The notes: a model not told the origin generated them from the sequence alone. 64,000 nucleotides of DNA from an uncultured Pseudomonas sp. (GCF_943846705.1 NZ_OX044366.1:2790001-2854000), one strand, 5' to 3'; numbered from the stretch's first letter, positions 16,379 through 25,527 are shown. Numbers and translations: made by a program.

Positions 16379-17725
16379 CTAGCGGCGAACCTGCTTGAGG
16401 GTTTCGGCGATGAGGAAGGCCAACTCCAGCGACTGGTCGGCGTTCATCCGGGGGTCGCAGTGGGTGTGGTAGCGATCCGACAGCCCCGCTTCGGTAATCG
16501 GTCGTGCGCCGCCGATGCACTCGGTGACGTTCTGCCCGGTCATCTCGATGTGGATACCGCCGGCGTAACTGCCTTCAGCTTGGTGTACCGCGAAGAACTG
16601 CTTCACCTCATTGAGGATCTGCGCAAAGTCGCGGGTCTTGTAGCCGCTGCTGGCCTTGATGGTGTTGCCGTGCATCGGGTCGGAGCTCCACAGCACCTGG
16701 CGACCTTCGCGTTGCACGGTCTGGATCAGGCGCGGCAGGCCCGCTTCGACCTTGTCTGCGCCCATGCGCACGATCAGGTTGAGGCGGCCGGGATCGTTGT
16801 CTGGGTTGAGGATGTCGATCAGGCGGATCAGTTCTTCACTGTCCATGCTCGGGCCGACTTTAACCCCGATCGGGTTACCGACGCCGCGCAGGAACTCGAC
16901 ATGCGCACCATCTAACTGACGGGTGCGGTCGCCGATCCACAGCATATGCGCCGAGCAGTCGTAGAAGTCACCGGTGAGGCTGTCCTTGCGTACAAAGGCT
17001 TGCTCGTAGTTCAGCAGCAATGCTTCGTGGGCGGTAAAGAAGCTGGTTTCGCGTACTTGCGCCGCGCCATCCATGCCGCAGGCACGCATAAAGGCCAGGG
17101 TCTCGTCGATGCGCCCGGCCAATTGGCTGTATTTCTCGCCAAGGTCGGAGTTGGCAATAAAGTCGAGGTTCCACTGGTGCACCTGATGCAGGTCGGCAAA
17201 GCCGCCCTGGGCGAAGGCGCGCAGCAGGTTCAGGCTGGCGGTGGACTGGTGGTAAGCCTGCAGCAGTCGCTCTGGGTCTGGCACGCGGCTTTTCTCGTCG
17301 AAGCCGATGCCATTGACGATGTCGCCGCGGTAGGCCGGCAGCGTCACGCCGTCGATGGTTTCATCGTTGGCCGAGCGTGGCTTGGCGAACTGCCCGGCCA
17401 TGCGTCCGACCTTCACTACCGGGCAACCGGCAGCAAAGGTCATGACGATGGCCATCTGCAGCAGCACTTTGAAGGTGTCACGGATTTTCGCCGCACTGAA
17501 CTCGGCGAAACTCTCGGCACAGTCGCCGCCCTGCAGCAGAAACGCGCGACCCTGAGTCACCTCGGCAAACTGACGGCGCAGTTCGCGGGCTTCACCGGCA
17601 AATACCAGCGGCGGATAGCTGGCAAGCTTTTGCTCGACATCCAGTACATGCGCGGCATTCGGGTATTGCGGTTGTTGCTGGATGGGTTTGCTTCTCCAGC
17701 TTTCAGGGCTCCAGGCTTGCGACAT
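16379..17725 (-). CDS. class II 3-deoxy-7-phosphoheptulonate (DAHP) synthase
   Basis: 448 aa, the normal class II (plant-type) length. Motifs: GRAFLLQGGDCAESF, VKVGRMAGQFAKPRS, GDIVNGIGF, SAHMLWIGDRTRQLDGAHVEFLRGVGNPIGVKVGPSM, LWSSDPMHGNT and GGIHIEMTGQNVTECIGG. It condenses PEP and erythrose-4-phosphate, the entry step to aromatic amino acids. No phenazine or other secondary-metabolite genes flank it, so it appears to be the housekeeping class II enzyme that many pseudomonads carry beside class I AroF/G-type enzymes. Confidence 0.93.
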   Translation of the reverse strand: MSQAWSPESWRSKPIQQQPQYPNAAHVLDVEQKLASYPPLVFAGEARELRRQFAEVTQGRAFLLQGGDCAESFAEFSAAKIRDTFKVLLQMAIVMTFAAGCPVVKVGRMAGQFAKPRSANDETIDGVTLPAYRGDIVNGIGFDEKSRVPDPERLLQAYHQSTASLNLLRAFAQGGFADLHQVHQWNLDFIANSDLGEKYSQLAGRIDETLAFMRACGMDGAAQVRETSFFTAHEALLLNYEQAFVRKDSLTGDFYDCSAHMLWIGDRTRQLDGAHVEFLRGVGNPIGVKVGPSMDSEELIRLIDILNPDNDPGRLNLIVRMGADKVEAGLPRLIQTVQREGRQVLWSSDPMHGNTIKASSGYKTRDFAQILNEVKQFFAVHQAEGSYAGGIHIEMTGQNVTECIGGARPITEAGLSDRYHTHCDPRMNADQSLELAFLIAETLKQVRR

Positions 17726-18091
17726 CGTGGCTCTCGGCTTTAGTCAAATCAGGCGGACCTGCATGGTAACCGATACGCCTCGCCCAGTAAGCCGATAGCC
17801 GTGATAGAGCTGCTGTATCGGTTGGCGCGCTTGCGTGTAACCGACAAAGCCGAAACGCATGCCTGTGCCTGTGCCTGTGCCTTTGGCGTGCTGTGCACCG
17901 CCTCATAGGTTGGCAGTGATAGTCGCGTGCGGGGCCAGTTGCGGTATTTTTATGGCTGTAGTTGCCCAGGCTTTAAGCCCTTGAAACGCCTGCTGGCTAA
18001 TTATTGCGTGACCCAGGCCAGGCACCTCAATGACAATTGCCGCCTTTCCTCGGCCTGAAGCGGTCGGGGATGTCACGGTGGAGAGTGCGGG
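17726..18091. other. 366-nt intergenic region between divergent genes
   Basis: No gene seen. It holds a short tandem GCCTGT hexamer (three and a half copies, 17861-17884). It must contain the promoters for the minus-strand DAHP synthase and the plus-strand spermidine-synthase-like gene, but I find no convincing sigma-70 pair. Confidence 0.5.
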
Positions 18092-18865
18092 ATGCCAGGT
18101 TTACCTCCGGTCGATCAAATGCCAGAACCAGTATTGATTGCCGAAGTTCGCGATGCCCACGGTGTGATTCAAGTGGTTGAAATGGGAGCTTATCGCTTTC
18201 TCGAATTTGGCGAGGCCATCGAGCAGAGCTGCATCTATATGCCGGACCCAAGTTGGCTGGAGTACGACTACACCCGCGCCATGCTGCTTGGTGCGCTGTG
18301 CCATGAATACCCGGAAACGGCACTGTTTCTCGGGTTGGGTGCCGGCAACCTGACCCAGGCGTGCCTGAAGTTTCTGCCGTTGGACGATGTCGAGGTGATC
18401 GAGCTGCGCGCCGATGTGCCGCGTCTGGCCATGGAGCATATGGGTCTGGCCGATGACCCTCGGCTGACCATTCGCATTGGTGATGCTTTGGAGTTGCTGG
18501 AAAGCGCGGAAAAGACTGATTTGTTGTTTGTTGATCTGTACACCGACCACGGCCCGGCGACTGGGCATCTGGCTTGGCGCTTTCTGGAAAACTGTCAGAA
18601 GCAGCTTAACCCTGGTGGTTGGTTGATCATCAATCAATGGGCCGGCAGCGACGGCAAGCCGCTTGGCGCACCGCTGCTGCGCGGTCTTTACCATCGGCAT
18701 TACTGGGAATGCCCGGTGAAGGAGGGCAACGTGGTGTTGCTGGTGCCGGCTGATATGGACCAGGAACTCGATCTCGACGAGTTGCGCCGCCGTGATGCCT
18801 TGCTCGCCCCGCAGTTGGGCTACTCGCTGGAGTCATTGATTAAAGCGGTACGCCCGGCGTCCTGA
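18092..18865 (+). CDS. spermidine-synthase-like methyltransferase-fold protein
   Basis: 257 aa. A Rossmann SAM-type fold is visible: ALFLGLGAGNLTQACLKF (motif I), VEVIELRADVPRLA (motif II acidic residue), IGDALELL, and DLLFVDLYTD. The arrangement matches the spermine/spermidine synthase family, but the polyamine-binding residues are not clear. Many genomes carry such spermidine-synthase-like proteins without known substrate. No polyamine genes are nearby. ATG at 18092, preceded by a GGAGAG-like site. Confidence 0.75.
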   Translation: MPGLPPVDQMPEPVLIAEVRDAHGVIQVVEMGAYRFLEFGEAIEQSCIYMPDPSWLEYDYTRAMLLGALCHEYPETALFLGLGAGNLTQACLKFLPLDDVEVIELRADVPRLAMEHMGLADDPRLTIRIGDALELLESAEKTDLLFVDLYTDHGPATGHLAWRFLENCQKQLNPGGWLIINQWAGSDGKPLGAPLLRGLYHRHYWECPVKEGNVVLLVPADMDQELDLDELRRRDALLAPQLGYSLESLIKAVRPAS

Positions 18866-18886
18866 GCAGAGCGCCGGGCGGCCTGG

Positions 18887-19678
18887 TCAGCGACCTTTGA
18901 AGTCGCCCGGGCGTCGCTCCAGCATGGCCTTGACGCCTTCCTGGGCGTCTTCGCTGACCATCAGATGGGTGATGGTCGGGTGCAGGTTGGCAGCGGCGGC
19001 GGCCGGACCTTCGTGCACCGCCTGGCGGGCCGAAGCCAGGGTGGCCTGCACGCCCAGTGGTGCCTGGGCGGCAATTCGTTCGGCCAGCCACAGGGCTTGG
19101 GGCAGCAACTCCTCGCTGGCCAGCACTTCTTGTACCAGCCCCAGGCGATAGGCCTCGTGAGCGTCGAACTCGTCACCGGTGAGCAGCCAGCGCATGGCGT
19201 TGCCCCAGCCCGCCGTTTGGTGCATGCGCAAGGTCGCGCCGCCAAATGGGAAGATGCCGCGCTGCACTTCCATCTGGGCAAAACGGGTGTTGCTCGCGCA
19301 GAGGTTGATGTCCGAGGCCAGCATCAGCTCGATACCGATGGTGAAGCAGTAACCGTGCGCGGCGACTATCACCGGTTTGCTTACCCGCGGCCCACCGAAT
19401 ACGCCCCAGGGGTCGCAGCCGCCAGCGGGGATTTGCCAGCCGGCGGCAAACTGCGCCGCCACATTGGCCAGGTCCAAACCCGCAGTGAAATGCTCGCCGT
19501 GGGCAAAGATCAGCGCCACCCGCGCTTCGCTGTCGCGCTCGAATTCACCGTAGGCCAGGCACATGTCATCGAGCATGGGCAGGTCGAAGGCGTTGCGTTT
19601 GTTCGCTCGGTCCAGGCCAATCAACATGATATGGCCACGTTTTTCACGGCTGACGCGACCGCTGGTGCTAGAAGACAT
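18887..19678 (-). CDS. crotonase/enoyl-CoA hydratase family protein
   Basis: 263 aa. Crotonase motifs: GLDRANKRNAFDLPM, AHGEHFTAGLDLANVA (oxyanion-hole region), AAHGYCFTIGIELMLASDINLCASNTRFAQMEVQRGIFPFGGA. The Glu residues of classical hydratases are only partly conserved, so the reaction could be hydration, isomerisation or hydrolysis. It is convergent with the spermidine-synthase-like gene, with a 21-nt gap. The remembered P. aeruginosa counterpart is PA2841, next to the DeaD gene as here. Confidence 0.82.
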   Translation of the reverse strand: MSSSTSGRVSREKRGHIMLIGLDRANKRNAFDLPMLDDMCLAYGEFERDSEARVALIFAHGEHFTAGLDLANVAAQFAAGWQIPAGGCDPWGVFGGPRVSKPVIVAAHGYCFTIGIELMLASDINLCASNTRFAQMEVQRGIFPFGGATLRMHQTAGWGNAMRWLLTGDEFDAHEAYRLGLVQEVLASEELLPQALWLAERIAAQAPLGVQATLASARQAVHEGPAAAAANLHPTITHLMVSEDAQEGVKAMLERRPGDFKGR

Positions 19679-20053
19679 GATTAGGAGTCCTTGTGCGCAG
19701 GGTGAGTGAATTGGGGCTTGCGGCTGTTGTGGCGTTTCAGTTTGAGGCTATCAGATGATCGCGGTATGGCACGCGAGAGGTGTTGCTTACGCATTTTTAT
19801 TGAAAAGCAGGCACATCAGTCCGCTTTTCCGGTATAGTGCGCGCCGGTCAATTCTTGGCCACGTTCAGGTAGTACAGCTCGCCCGAAGGTTAACTTTGGC
19901 AGTTAGTCCGTTTTGCGGACTATCCTTGACGATTCATTTATCACACGTTTTCGCAAATCCCCGCCGACATGGCTGCCAGGGTGACTTTCGGGTCTTACAC
20001 GGCATGCGTAGCTTTGGAATATGGGTCTTTGCGGATGCACTTGAGGCAGACCC
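19679..20053. promoter_or_regulatory. deaD leader/promoter region
   Basis: 375 nt without a gene. A 7-bp stem (TAGTCCG 19904-19910 / CGGACTA 19916-19922) and a GGGTCT (20023-20028)/AGACCC (20048-20053) stem that abuts the start codon are visible; the GAGG ribosome site lies in the loop of the latter. TATAGT at 19833-19838 could be a -10 but has no good -35. Confidence 0.45.
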
Positions 20054-21730
20054 ATGACCCAGGAAACCGGCGGCTTCGCCGCTCTCGATCTCCATCCCAA
20101 TGTTCTCGCTGCTGTAATTGCTACTGGCTATGAAGAGCCGTCGGCCATTCAGATTCAAGCGATTCCAGTAATTCTGGCTGGCCACGACATGATCGGCCAG
20201 GCGCAGACCGGTACCGGTAAAACCGCTGCCTTCGCCCTGCCAATTCTCAGCCGTATCGACCCGGCCAAGCGTCAGCCACAAGCGCTGATCCTCGCCCCGA
20301 CACGTGAGCTGGCGTTGCAGGTTGCCACCGCGTTTGAAACCTATTCCAAGCAAATGCCGGGCGTCAATGTCATCGCCGTGTACGGCGGTGCACCGATGGG
20401 TCCACAGCTTAAAGCGATCCGTAATGGCGCGCAGATTGTTGTGGCCACGCCGGGGCGTCTGGTTGACCACCTGCGTCGTGACGAGAAAGTGCTGTCGACT
20501 ATTCAGCACCTGGTCCTCGACGAAGCCGACGAGATGCTCAAGCTGGGCTTTATGGATGACCTCGAAGTCATCTTCAAGGCCATGCCGGAAAGCCGTCAGA
20601 GCGTGCTGTTCTCCGCCACGCTGCCGCACTCGATCCGTGCCATCGCGGAAAAGCACCTGCGTGACCCCAAGCACGTCAAGATCGAAACCAAAACCCAGAC
20701 CGTAACTGCGATTGAGCAGGTGCATCTGATGGTTCACGCCGACCAGAAGCATGCTGCCGTACTGCGACTGCTGGAAGTCGAAGAGTTCGACGCGCTGATC
20801 GGTTTCGTACGCACCAAGCAAGCCACCCTGGATCTGGCCGCCGCGCTGGAAGCCAAGGGTTACAAGGCTGCTGCCCTGAACGGTGACATCGCGCAGAACC
20901 AGCGTGAGCGCGTCATCGACTCGCTGAAAGATGGCCGTTTGGACATCGTCATTGCCACCGACGTTGCCGCTCGCGGCCTCGACGTGCCGCGCATCACCCA
21001 CGTGATGAACGTGGACATGCCGTACGACCCAGAGTCTTACGTGCACCGTATTGGCCGTACTGGTCGTGCCGGCCGTACCGGTCGTGCGCTGCTGCTGGTC
21101 ACCCCGCGTGAGCGCCGCATGCTGCAAGTGATCGAGCGCGTCACCGGGCAAAAAGTCGGTGAGGTCAAACTGCCGGACGCCCAGCAAGTGCTGGACGCTC
21201 GCATCAAGAAGCTGACCAACAGCCTGGCACCACTGGTGGCGGATGCTGAAGCCAGCCACGGTGAGCTGCTGGATCGTCTGACTGCTGACATTGGTTGCAC
21301 CCCGCGTGCTTTGGCTGCGGCCCTGCTGCGCAAGGCCACTAACGGTCAGGCGCTGACCCTGGCTGAAGTTCAGCGTGATCAGCCGCTGGTACCTGGTAGC
21401 GGTGGTGCTCCGCGTGAACGCAGCGAGCGCAGTGAGCGTCCTGATCGTGAAGGCAGCCGCGAGCGTCGTGCTCCAGTGCCGCTGGGTGAAGGTCGTGCAC
21501 GTTGCCGTACCGCGCTGGGTGCGCGTGATGGTATCGCCGCGAAGAACCTGCTCGGCGCGATCCTCAATGAAGGCGGTCTGGCCCGCGAAGACATCGGGCG
21601 CATTCAGGTGCGTGAGAGCTTCAGCCTGGTCGAGCTGCCGGAAGAGGGTCTCGATCGTCTGTTGGGCAAGCTGAAAGACACCCGCGTCGGTGGCAAGCCG
21701 CTCAAGCTGCGTCGTTATCGCGAAGATTGA
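20054..21730 (+). CDS. deaD: DEAD-box ATP-dependent RNA helicase DeaD
   Basis: 558 aa. Helicase domain 1 has the Walker A AQTGTGKT (50-57), PTREL, DEAD box (Asp156-Asp159) and SAT (187-189). Domain 2 has the HRIGRTGRAGRTGRA motif VI, preceded by ATDVAARGLDVPRI. An Arg/Ser/Glu-rich linker (about 455-475, ERSERSERPDREGSRERR) precedes a DbpA-type RNA-binding domain ending LKDTRVGGKPLKLRRYRED. It unwinds structured RNA, typically in ribosome assembly and at low temperature. A long leader with hairpins around the ribosome site suggests post-transcriptional control. A strong terminator follows. Confidence 0.93.
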   Translation: MTQETGGFAALDLHPNVLAAVIATGYEEPSAIQIQAIPVILAGHDMIGQAQTGTGKTAAFALPILSRIDPAKRQPQALILAPTRELALQVATAFETYSKQMPGVNVIAVYGGAPMGPQLKAIRNGAQIVVATPGRLVDHLRRDEKVLSTIQHLVLDEADEMLKLGFMDDLEVIFKAMPESRQSVLFSATLPHSIRAIAEKHLRDPKHVKIETKTQTVTAIEQVHLMVHADQKHAAVLRLLEVEEFDALIGFVRTKQATLDLAAALEAKGYKAAALNGDIAQNQRERVIDSLKDGRLDIVIATDVAARGLDVPRITHVMNVDMPYDPESYVHRIGRTGRAGRTGRALLLVTPRERRMLQVIERVTGQKVGEVKLPDAQQVLDARIKKLTNSLAPLVADAEASHGELLDRLTADIGCTPRALAAALLRKATNGQALTLAEVQRDQPLVPGSGGAPRERSERSERPDREGSRERRAPVPLGEGRARCRTALGARDGIAAKNLLGAILNEGGLAREDIGRIQVRESFSLVELPEEGLDRLLGKLKDTRVGGKPLKLRRYRED

Positions 21731-21745
21731 TCCTTCGCTAAATAA

Positions 21746-21773
21746 AAAGCCCCGCCTAGTGCGGGGCTTTTTT
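21746..21773 (+). terminator. intrinsic terminator of deaD
   Basis: AAAGCCCCGC / GCGGGGCTTT stem with a CTAGT loop followed by T residues, 16 nt after the deaD stop. Confidence 0.92.
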
Positions 21774-21798
21774 ATGTCTGCGGTTTGCCGGCTAGGGC

Positions 21799-22569
21799 TC
21801 AGGTGAAGCTGTAAATATCCATCCCCAGGGCGCCCAGGGTGAAGCCGCTGTGTTCGACCTTGAACTGCCCACCGGCAGCCTCGGCAAAGAACAGTGGTAG
21901 CAGGTGCTCGTCGCTGGGGTGGTTGCGCAGGGCATGCGGCGCTTGTCGGCGATAGTCTTGCAAGGCCGCGTGATCCTGCTGACTCAGCTTGTCGACCACC
22001 CAGTCGCGGAAGGCCTGGGCCCAGGGTTCGATGCTCTCTGGCCGCGCTTGCCAATCCAGCTCGCCGAGGTTGTGGGTGATGCTGCCTGAGCCGATCAGCA
22101 GCACACCTTGCGTACGCAAGCTGGCGAGGGCCTGGCCGATTTGGCGCTGCAATCCCGGACCCTGCTGGCTGGGAAGGGAAACCTGTACCACCGGTATATC
22201 GGCTTGCGGGTACATCAATCGCAGTGGCACCCAGGCGCCGTGATCCAGTGGCCGCTCGGCATCCAGTTGCGCAGGCAGGCCAGCCTGGGCCAGCAGCTGC
22301 ACGATCTCGCCCGCTAGCAGGGGATCGCCAGGGGCCGGGTAGTGCAGCTGATAGAGTTCAGGCGGGAAGCCATGGAAGTCATGCCAGGTGTCCGGTTTGC
22401 CAGCGCTGCCGACCCGCAGTTCGCGGCTTTCCCAGTGCGCTGAAACCAGCACAATGGCGCGTGGTTTCGCTAGCTGCTGAGCCAGGCGGGTGATGGCGGT
22501 GCCGCTGGCGCCGGGTTGCAGGGCGAGCATGGGTGAGCCGTGGGAGATAAACAGGCTGGGTAATAACAT
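21799..22569 (-). CDS. DODA-type extradiol aromatic ring-opening dioxygenase (LigB/YgiD family)
   Basis: 256 aa. LigB-type features: N-terminal SLFISHGSPM (His10), LVSAHWES (His in the metal site), DFHGFP, LDHGAWVPLRLMYP and IGSGSITHNL. Family members cleave 3,4-dihydroxyphenylalanine or catechol-type substrates with Fe or Zn. The actual substrate here is unknown. It is convergent with deaD across the terminator and divergent from tpm. Confidence 0.88.
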   Translation of the reverse strand: MLLPSLFISHGSPMLALQPGASGTAITRLAQQLAKPRAIVLVSAHWESRELRVGSAGKPDTWHDFHGFPPELYQLHYPAPGDPLLAGEIVQLLAQAGLPAQLDAERPLDHGAWVPLRLMYPQADIPVVQVSLPSQQGPGLQRQIGQALASLRTQGVLLIGSGSITHNLGELDWQARPESIEPWAQAFRDWVVDKLSQQDHAALQDYRRQAPHALRNHPSDEHLLPLFFAEAAGGQFKVEHSGFTLGALGMDIYSFT

Positions 22570-22741
22570 GGCGAGTTCCTGAGCAGTTATCTGTATCTTC
22601 TATCAGTCAGGCTGTGCATAAAAGCGCAAATATCCCAGTGTTTTCATCGTATTTGTAGATGAGTTGTCTGTGGGACGAATCTTTTGACCTTGTTGGCTGC
22701 TTTGCGCCAGGATCCTCATCTGAATATTTACAGGAGTCGTT

Positions 22742-23398
22742 ATGCACGCAGAGTTTTGGCAGGCGCGTTGGTCGCGCAGTGAGATTGGCTTCCACCTCTC
22801 CGAGGTCAATCCTTACCTGCAGCGTTACTGGCCGGCGCTGGAGTTGGCTCAGGGTGCGCAGGTGCTGGTGCCGTTGTGCGGTAAGAGCGTAGATATGGCC
22901 TGGCTGGCTGGGCAGGGTTATCAGGTGATCGGTATTGAGTTGGCGCAGCGCGCCGTGGAAGACTTTTTTGCTGAGCATGGGCTTGAGCCGCAGATCAGTC
23001 AGGATGGCGTGTTCCAGGTCTACCGAGCCGGCGCAGTGACGATTTACTGTGGGGATTTGTTCGCCTTGGAGCCTCGGCATGTGGCGCAGTGCAGCGCGCT
23101 GTATGACCGTGCCGCCTTGATTGCCCTGCCCGAAGCCATGCGTGAGCGCTATGTCGCCCGCTTGGCTGAGCTGCTACCGGGCTCTATCCAGGCGTTACTA
23201 GTCGCGCTTGACTACGATCAGGGGCAAATGGACGGGCCGCCTTTTGCGGTGAATGAAGCGCAAGTGCAACGTTTGCTCGCCAGGCATTGGCAGATTGAGC
23301 TGTTGGAAGAGTGTGATGTGCTGGGGCAGAACTGGAGGTTTTTGCAGCGTGGGCTCAGCCGCCTGGATGAGCGGGTGTATCGACTGCAGCGTCAATAA
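22742..23398 (+). CDS. tpm: thiopurine S-methyltransferase
   Basis: 218 aa, full length for bacterial TPMT. Diagnostic segments: FWQARWSRSEIGFHL, LVPLCGKSVDMAWLAGQGYQVIGIELAQRAVEDFF, YDRAALIALP and ALDYDQGQMDGPPFAV. It uses SAM to methylate thiols and, in pseudomonads, selenium and tellurium oxyanions, conferring tellurite tolerance. CAGGAG lies before the ATG. A 10-bp stem follows the gene. Confidence 0.93.
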   Translation: MHAEFWQARWSRSEIGFHLSEVNPYLQRYWPALELAQGAQVLVPLCGKSVDMAWLAGQGYQVIGIELAQRAVEDFFAEHGLEPQISQDGVFQVYRAGAVTIYCGDLFALEPRHVAQCSALYDRAALIALPEAMRERYVARLAELLPGSIQALLVALDYDQGQMDGPPFAVNEAQVQRLLARHWQIELLEECDVLGQNWRFLQRGLSRLDERVYRLQRQ

Positions 23399-23416
23399 AT
23401 CAGTGTGCTTGCTCTA

Positions 23417-23446
23417 GCGTTAAGCCGTCTGCTGATGGCTTAACGC
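23417..23446. terminator. hairpin between convergent tpm and hypothetical gene
   Basis: GCGTTAAGCC (23417-23426) and GGCTTAACGC (23437-23446) are perfect complements around a 10-nt loop in the 70-nt gap between convergent genes. No T-tract follows on either strand, so termination is plausible but not certain. Confidence 0.5.
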
Positions 23447-23468
23447 GTTGTGTTGGCGGCTTGGCGGG

Positions 23469-23855
23469 TCATACCGCCTCGATGGCGATTTTCTCGAATA
23501 CCTCCGGCGTCAGCGCTGCCAAGCCATAGCTGTCGAGCACCTCGCGAGGATGTTGCTCACCGGGGAAGCTACTGTCGATCATGCTCAGAAGTTGCAGGCC
23601 GCGATCGGTCAGCACAAAGTTTTCACCGTTACCGCCTTGGCTCTCCGGGCGCGGGGCAATAAACCCAGCCTTGAGCAATTGAGCTTCGTATTTTGTGGCT
23701 TGGGCCTTGAGCGCATCCAGATCATCGACAGGATGCCCGGCTTGGCCCGCTTCGGCGGCTAATTCTTCGGCATAGGCGCGTGGGGCAAAGCGCTCATCGG
23801 CAGTGTTTTGCACTTCATGCAGCAAGCGTTCGATAAGATCCCAGTCGTATTTCAT
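23469..23855 (-). CDS. hypothetical protein, possible DUF2513-like winged-helix
   Basis: 128 aa. The N-terminus MKYDWDLIERLLHEVQN and the later NFVLTDRGLQLLSMIDS resemble small DUF2513-type winged-helix proteins, in which an LTxxGxxLL segment forms the last helix. The resemblance is by eye only. No signal peptide or membrane helix. It is convergent with tpm and 195 nt upstream of the htpX stop. Function unknown. Confidence 0.6.
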   Translation of the reverse strand: MKYDWDLIERLLHEVQNTADERFAPRAYAEELAAEAGQAGHPVDDLDALKAQATKYEAQLLKAGFIAPRPESQGGNGENFVLTDRGLQLLSMIDSSFPGEQHPREVLDSYGLAALTPEVFEKIAIEAV

Positions 23856-24005
23856 GTGAGTGTCTCCCGTTATCGTTGAGCTCGGTGCCTGTCCGAGAGC
23901 TAATCAATCTTTGGGTTTAACCTTCTTAAAATCCGACTCGGGGTGGTGGCTTAAGTTCGCTTAGTGCCCACGGCCCGCAGCTGAGGACGTCTGCGCGGGT
24001 TAATA

Positions 24006-24036
24006 AAAATGGCGACCCGAGGGTCGCCATTTTTAT
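24006..24036. terminator. bidirectional intrinsic terminator downstream of htpX
   Basis: TGGCGACCC / GGGTCGCCA stem with a 2-nt loop, flanked by A-tract on the left and T-tract on the right, so it can act in both directions. On the minus strand it follows htpX by 15 nt. Confidence 0.85.
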
Positions 24037-24050
24037 AGTCTGTGCTTGAC

Positions 24051-24923
24051 TTAGCCGCGCTGACGCAGGGCTTCGATACGCTGCTCCAGTGGCGGATGAG
24101 TCATCAGTAGGCCAGCCAAGCCGTTTTTCAGGCCGCCGTTAATGCCGAAGGCCATCATGCTGTTGGGCATGTGCACCGGCACTTCCTGTTCGGCGCGCAG
24201 GCGCTGCAGGGCGGCGATCATTGCGCCAGTGCCGGCCAGGCGGGCACCGGCTTCGTCGGCCTTGAATTCGCGCTTACGCGAGAACCACATGACGATGATG
24301 CTGGCCAGGATGCCGAGTATCAGCTCAGCAAAGATGGTGGCGACGAAGTAACCAATGCCTGGGCCGTCTTCGTTTTTCAGGATGACCTTGTCGACGAAGT
24401 TGCCGAAGATCCGCGCGAAGAACATCACGAAGGTGTTCACCACGCCCTGAATCAGCGCCAGGGTGACCATGTCGCCATTGGCCACGTGGCCGATTTCGTG
24501 GGCCAGAACGGCTTTTACTTCGTCGGGCGAGAAGCGCTCCAGCAGGCCCTGGCTGACGGCAACCAGGGCATCGTTCTTGTTCCAGCCGGTGGCAAATGCG
24601 TTGGACTCGTACGCCGGGAAAATACCGACTTCCGGCATCTTGATTCCGGCTTCGCGGGACAGCTCTTCCACGGTCTGTAGCAGCCATTGCTCGTGGCGGG
24701 TGCGTGGTTGGGTGATGATTTCGGTCTTGGTGCTCATCTTCGCCATCCACTTGGACAGCAGTAGCGAGATCAGCGAGCCGGCGAAACCGAACACGGCGCA
24801 GAAAACCAGCAGGCTGCCATAATTCTGGCCGGTAAAGCGGTCAACCCCAAGTAACTTCAGGGTGATGCTGGCGATGATCAACACCGCAATGTTGGTGGCC
24901 AGGAACAGCATAATGCGCATCAT
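24051..24923 (-). CDS. htpX: membrane M48 zinc metalloprotease HtpX
   Basis: 290 aa from MMRIMLFLATNIAV (ATG 24923-24921), with GAGGAG upstream. Two N-terminal transmembrane helices (about 5-22 and 36-56), the zinc motif HEIGH (His142, Glu143, His146), two further helices (LIQGVVNTFVMFF, FAELILGILASIIVMWF) and the third zinc ligand in the KREFKADEAG segment. It degrades misfolded inner-membrane proteins together with FtsH. The length is normal for the family. Confidence 0.94.
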   Translation of the reverse strand: MMRIMLFLATNIAVLIIASITLKLLGVDRFTGQNYGSLLVFCAVFGFAGSLISLLLSKWMAKMSTKTEIITQPRTRHEQWLLQTVEELSREAGIKMPEVGIFPAYESNAFATGWNKNDALVAVSQGLLERFSPDEVKAVLAHEIGHVANGDMVTLALIQGVVNTFVMFFARIFGNFVDKVILKNEDGPGIGYFVATIFAELILGILASIIVMWFSRKREFKADEAGARLAGTGAMIAALQRLRAEQEVPVHMPNSMMAFGINGGLKNGLAGLLMTHPPLEQRIEALRQRG

Positions 24924-25070
24924 GGTGTATTGAGACTCCTCAAGGGGAATAGCTATCAGACCGCTGTACAACCATGGATTGGCTGCTTCGCCTGGTTGTG
25001 CAGCGGCCTGCTGTTAGTTATGTCGGCTATATAAGGGCGCGCCCCCCGGCACTTCAACCCGGCGACTATT

Positions 25071-25523
25071 TCAAACTATGTCGCTTGTACCGTTTAGGCT
25101 GCTTTCAAACAGCAGGCGGGTGAGGCGGGCGACGCGTTCGCCGTGCCGTTGGCCCAGCGCTTCACGCAGCTGGAACGCCAGGGTGGCATGGACGCGGCGC
25201 ACGCTGGGCGGCAGCGCATCGCCTTCACGCAAGGCGTGGGGCACACCGCGGGTCAGGCGCAGAAAGCCTTTTTCGCTGAGCACGGCCTGATCCAGGGCGT
25301 CGTAGCCAATGGTGGTGTCGAAGCGGATGTAGCCTTCCTCGGCCAGCCACAACAGCGCGCCCAGGCAGCTTTGGTGGCGTGGCGTGGGCAGGCCGAATTC
25401 GTCAGGCTCTTCACGGCCGATCAGGTCTTCGACATACAGCGCGGCTTTGCTGGGAAACGCCTGGTACAGGGTCAGCATGCCGGCGGCGGCGTCCTTGTAA
25501 AAGTCGTCGATCTGCAGGTCCAT
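25071..25523 (-). CDS. conserved hypothetical protein downstream of the aminotransferase
   Basis: 150 aa from MDLQIDDFYKDAAAGML (ATG 25523-25521), beginning 4 nt after the alaA stop. The open frame continues upstream inside alaA, but the ATG at the gene boundary is the sensible start. It looks soluble, with a helical N-terminus (GMLTLYQAFPSKAALYVEDLIG) and a winged-helix-like middle (CLGALLWLAEEGYIRFDTTIGYDALDQAVLSEKGFLRL). Function unknown; co-transcribed with the aminotransferase. Corresponds by position to P. aeruginosa PA2829 (from memory). Confidence 0.75.
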   Translation of the reverse strand: MDLQIDDFYKDAAAGMLTLYQAFPSKAALYVEDLIGREEPDEFGLPTPRHQSCLGALLWLAEEGYIRFDTTIGYDALDQAVLSEKGFLRLTRGVPHALREGDALPPSVRRVHATLAFQLREALGQRHGERVARLTRLLFESSLNGTSDIV

Positions 25524-25527
25524 GGGG

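Noticed and set aside
16946..17743. 265-codon plus-strand frame opposite DAHP synthase
   Set aside because: Shadow frame; the minus-strand gene has all family motifs.
17861..17884. Tandem GCCTGT hexamer as a CRISPR or satellite
   Set aside because: Only three and a half short copies without spacers; a trivial short repeat.
19833..19838. TATAGT as the deaD -10 element
   Set aside because: No acceptable -35 at 15-19 nt; kept only as a weak remark.
19934..22054. 706-codon open frame opposite deaD
   Set aside because: Antisense shadow of deaD in GC-rich DNA; no ribosome site, no plausible domain, and deaD itself is clearly real.
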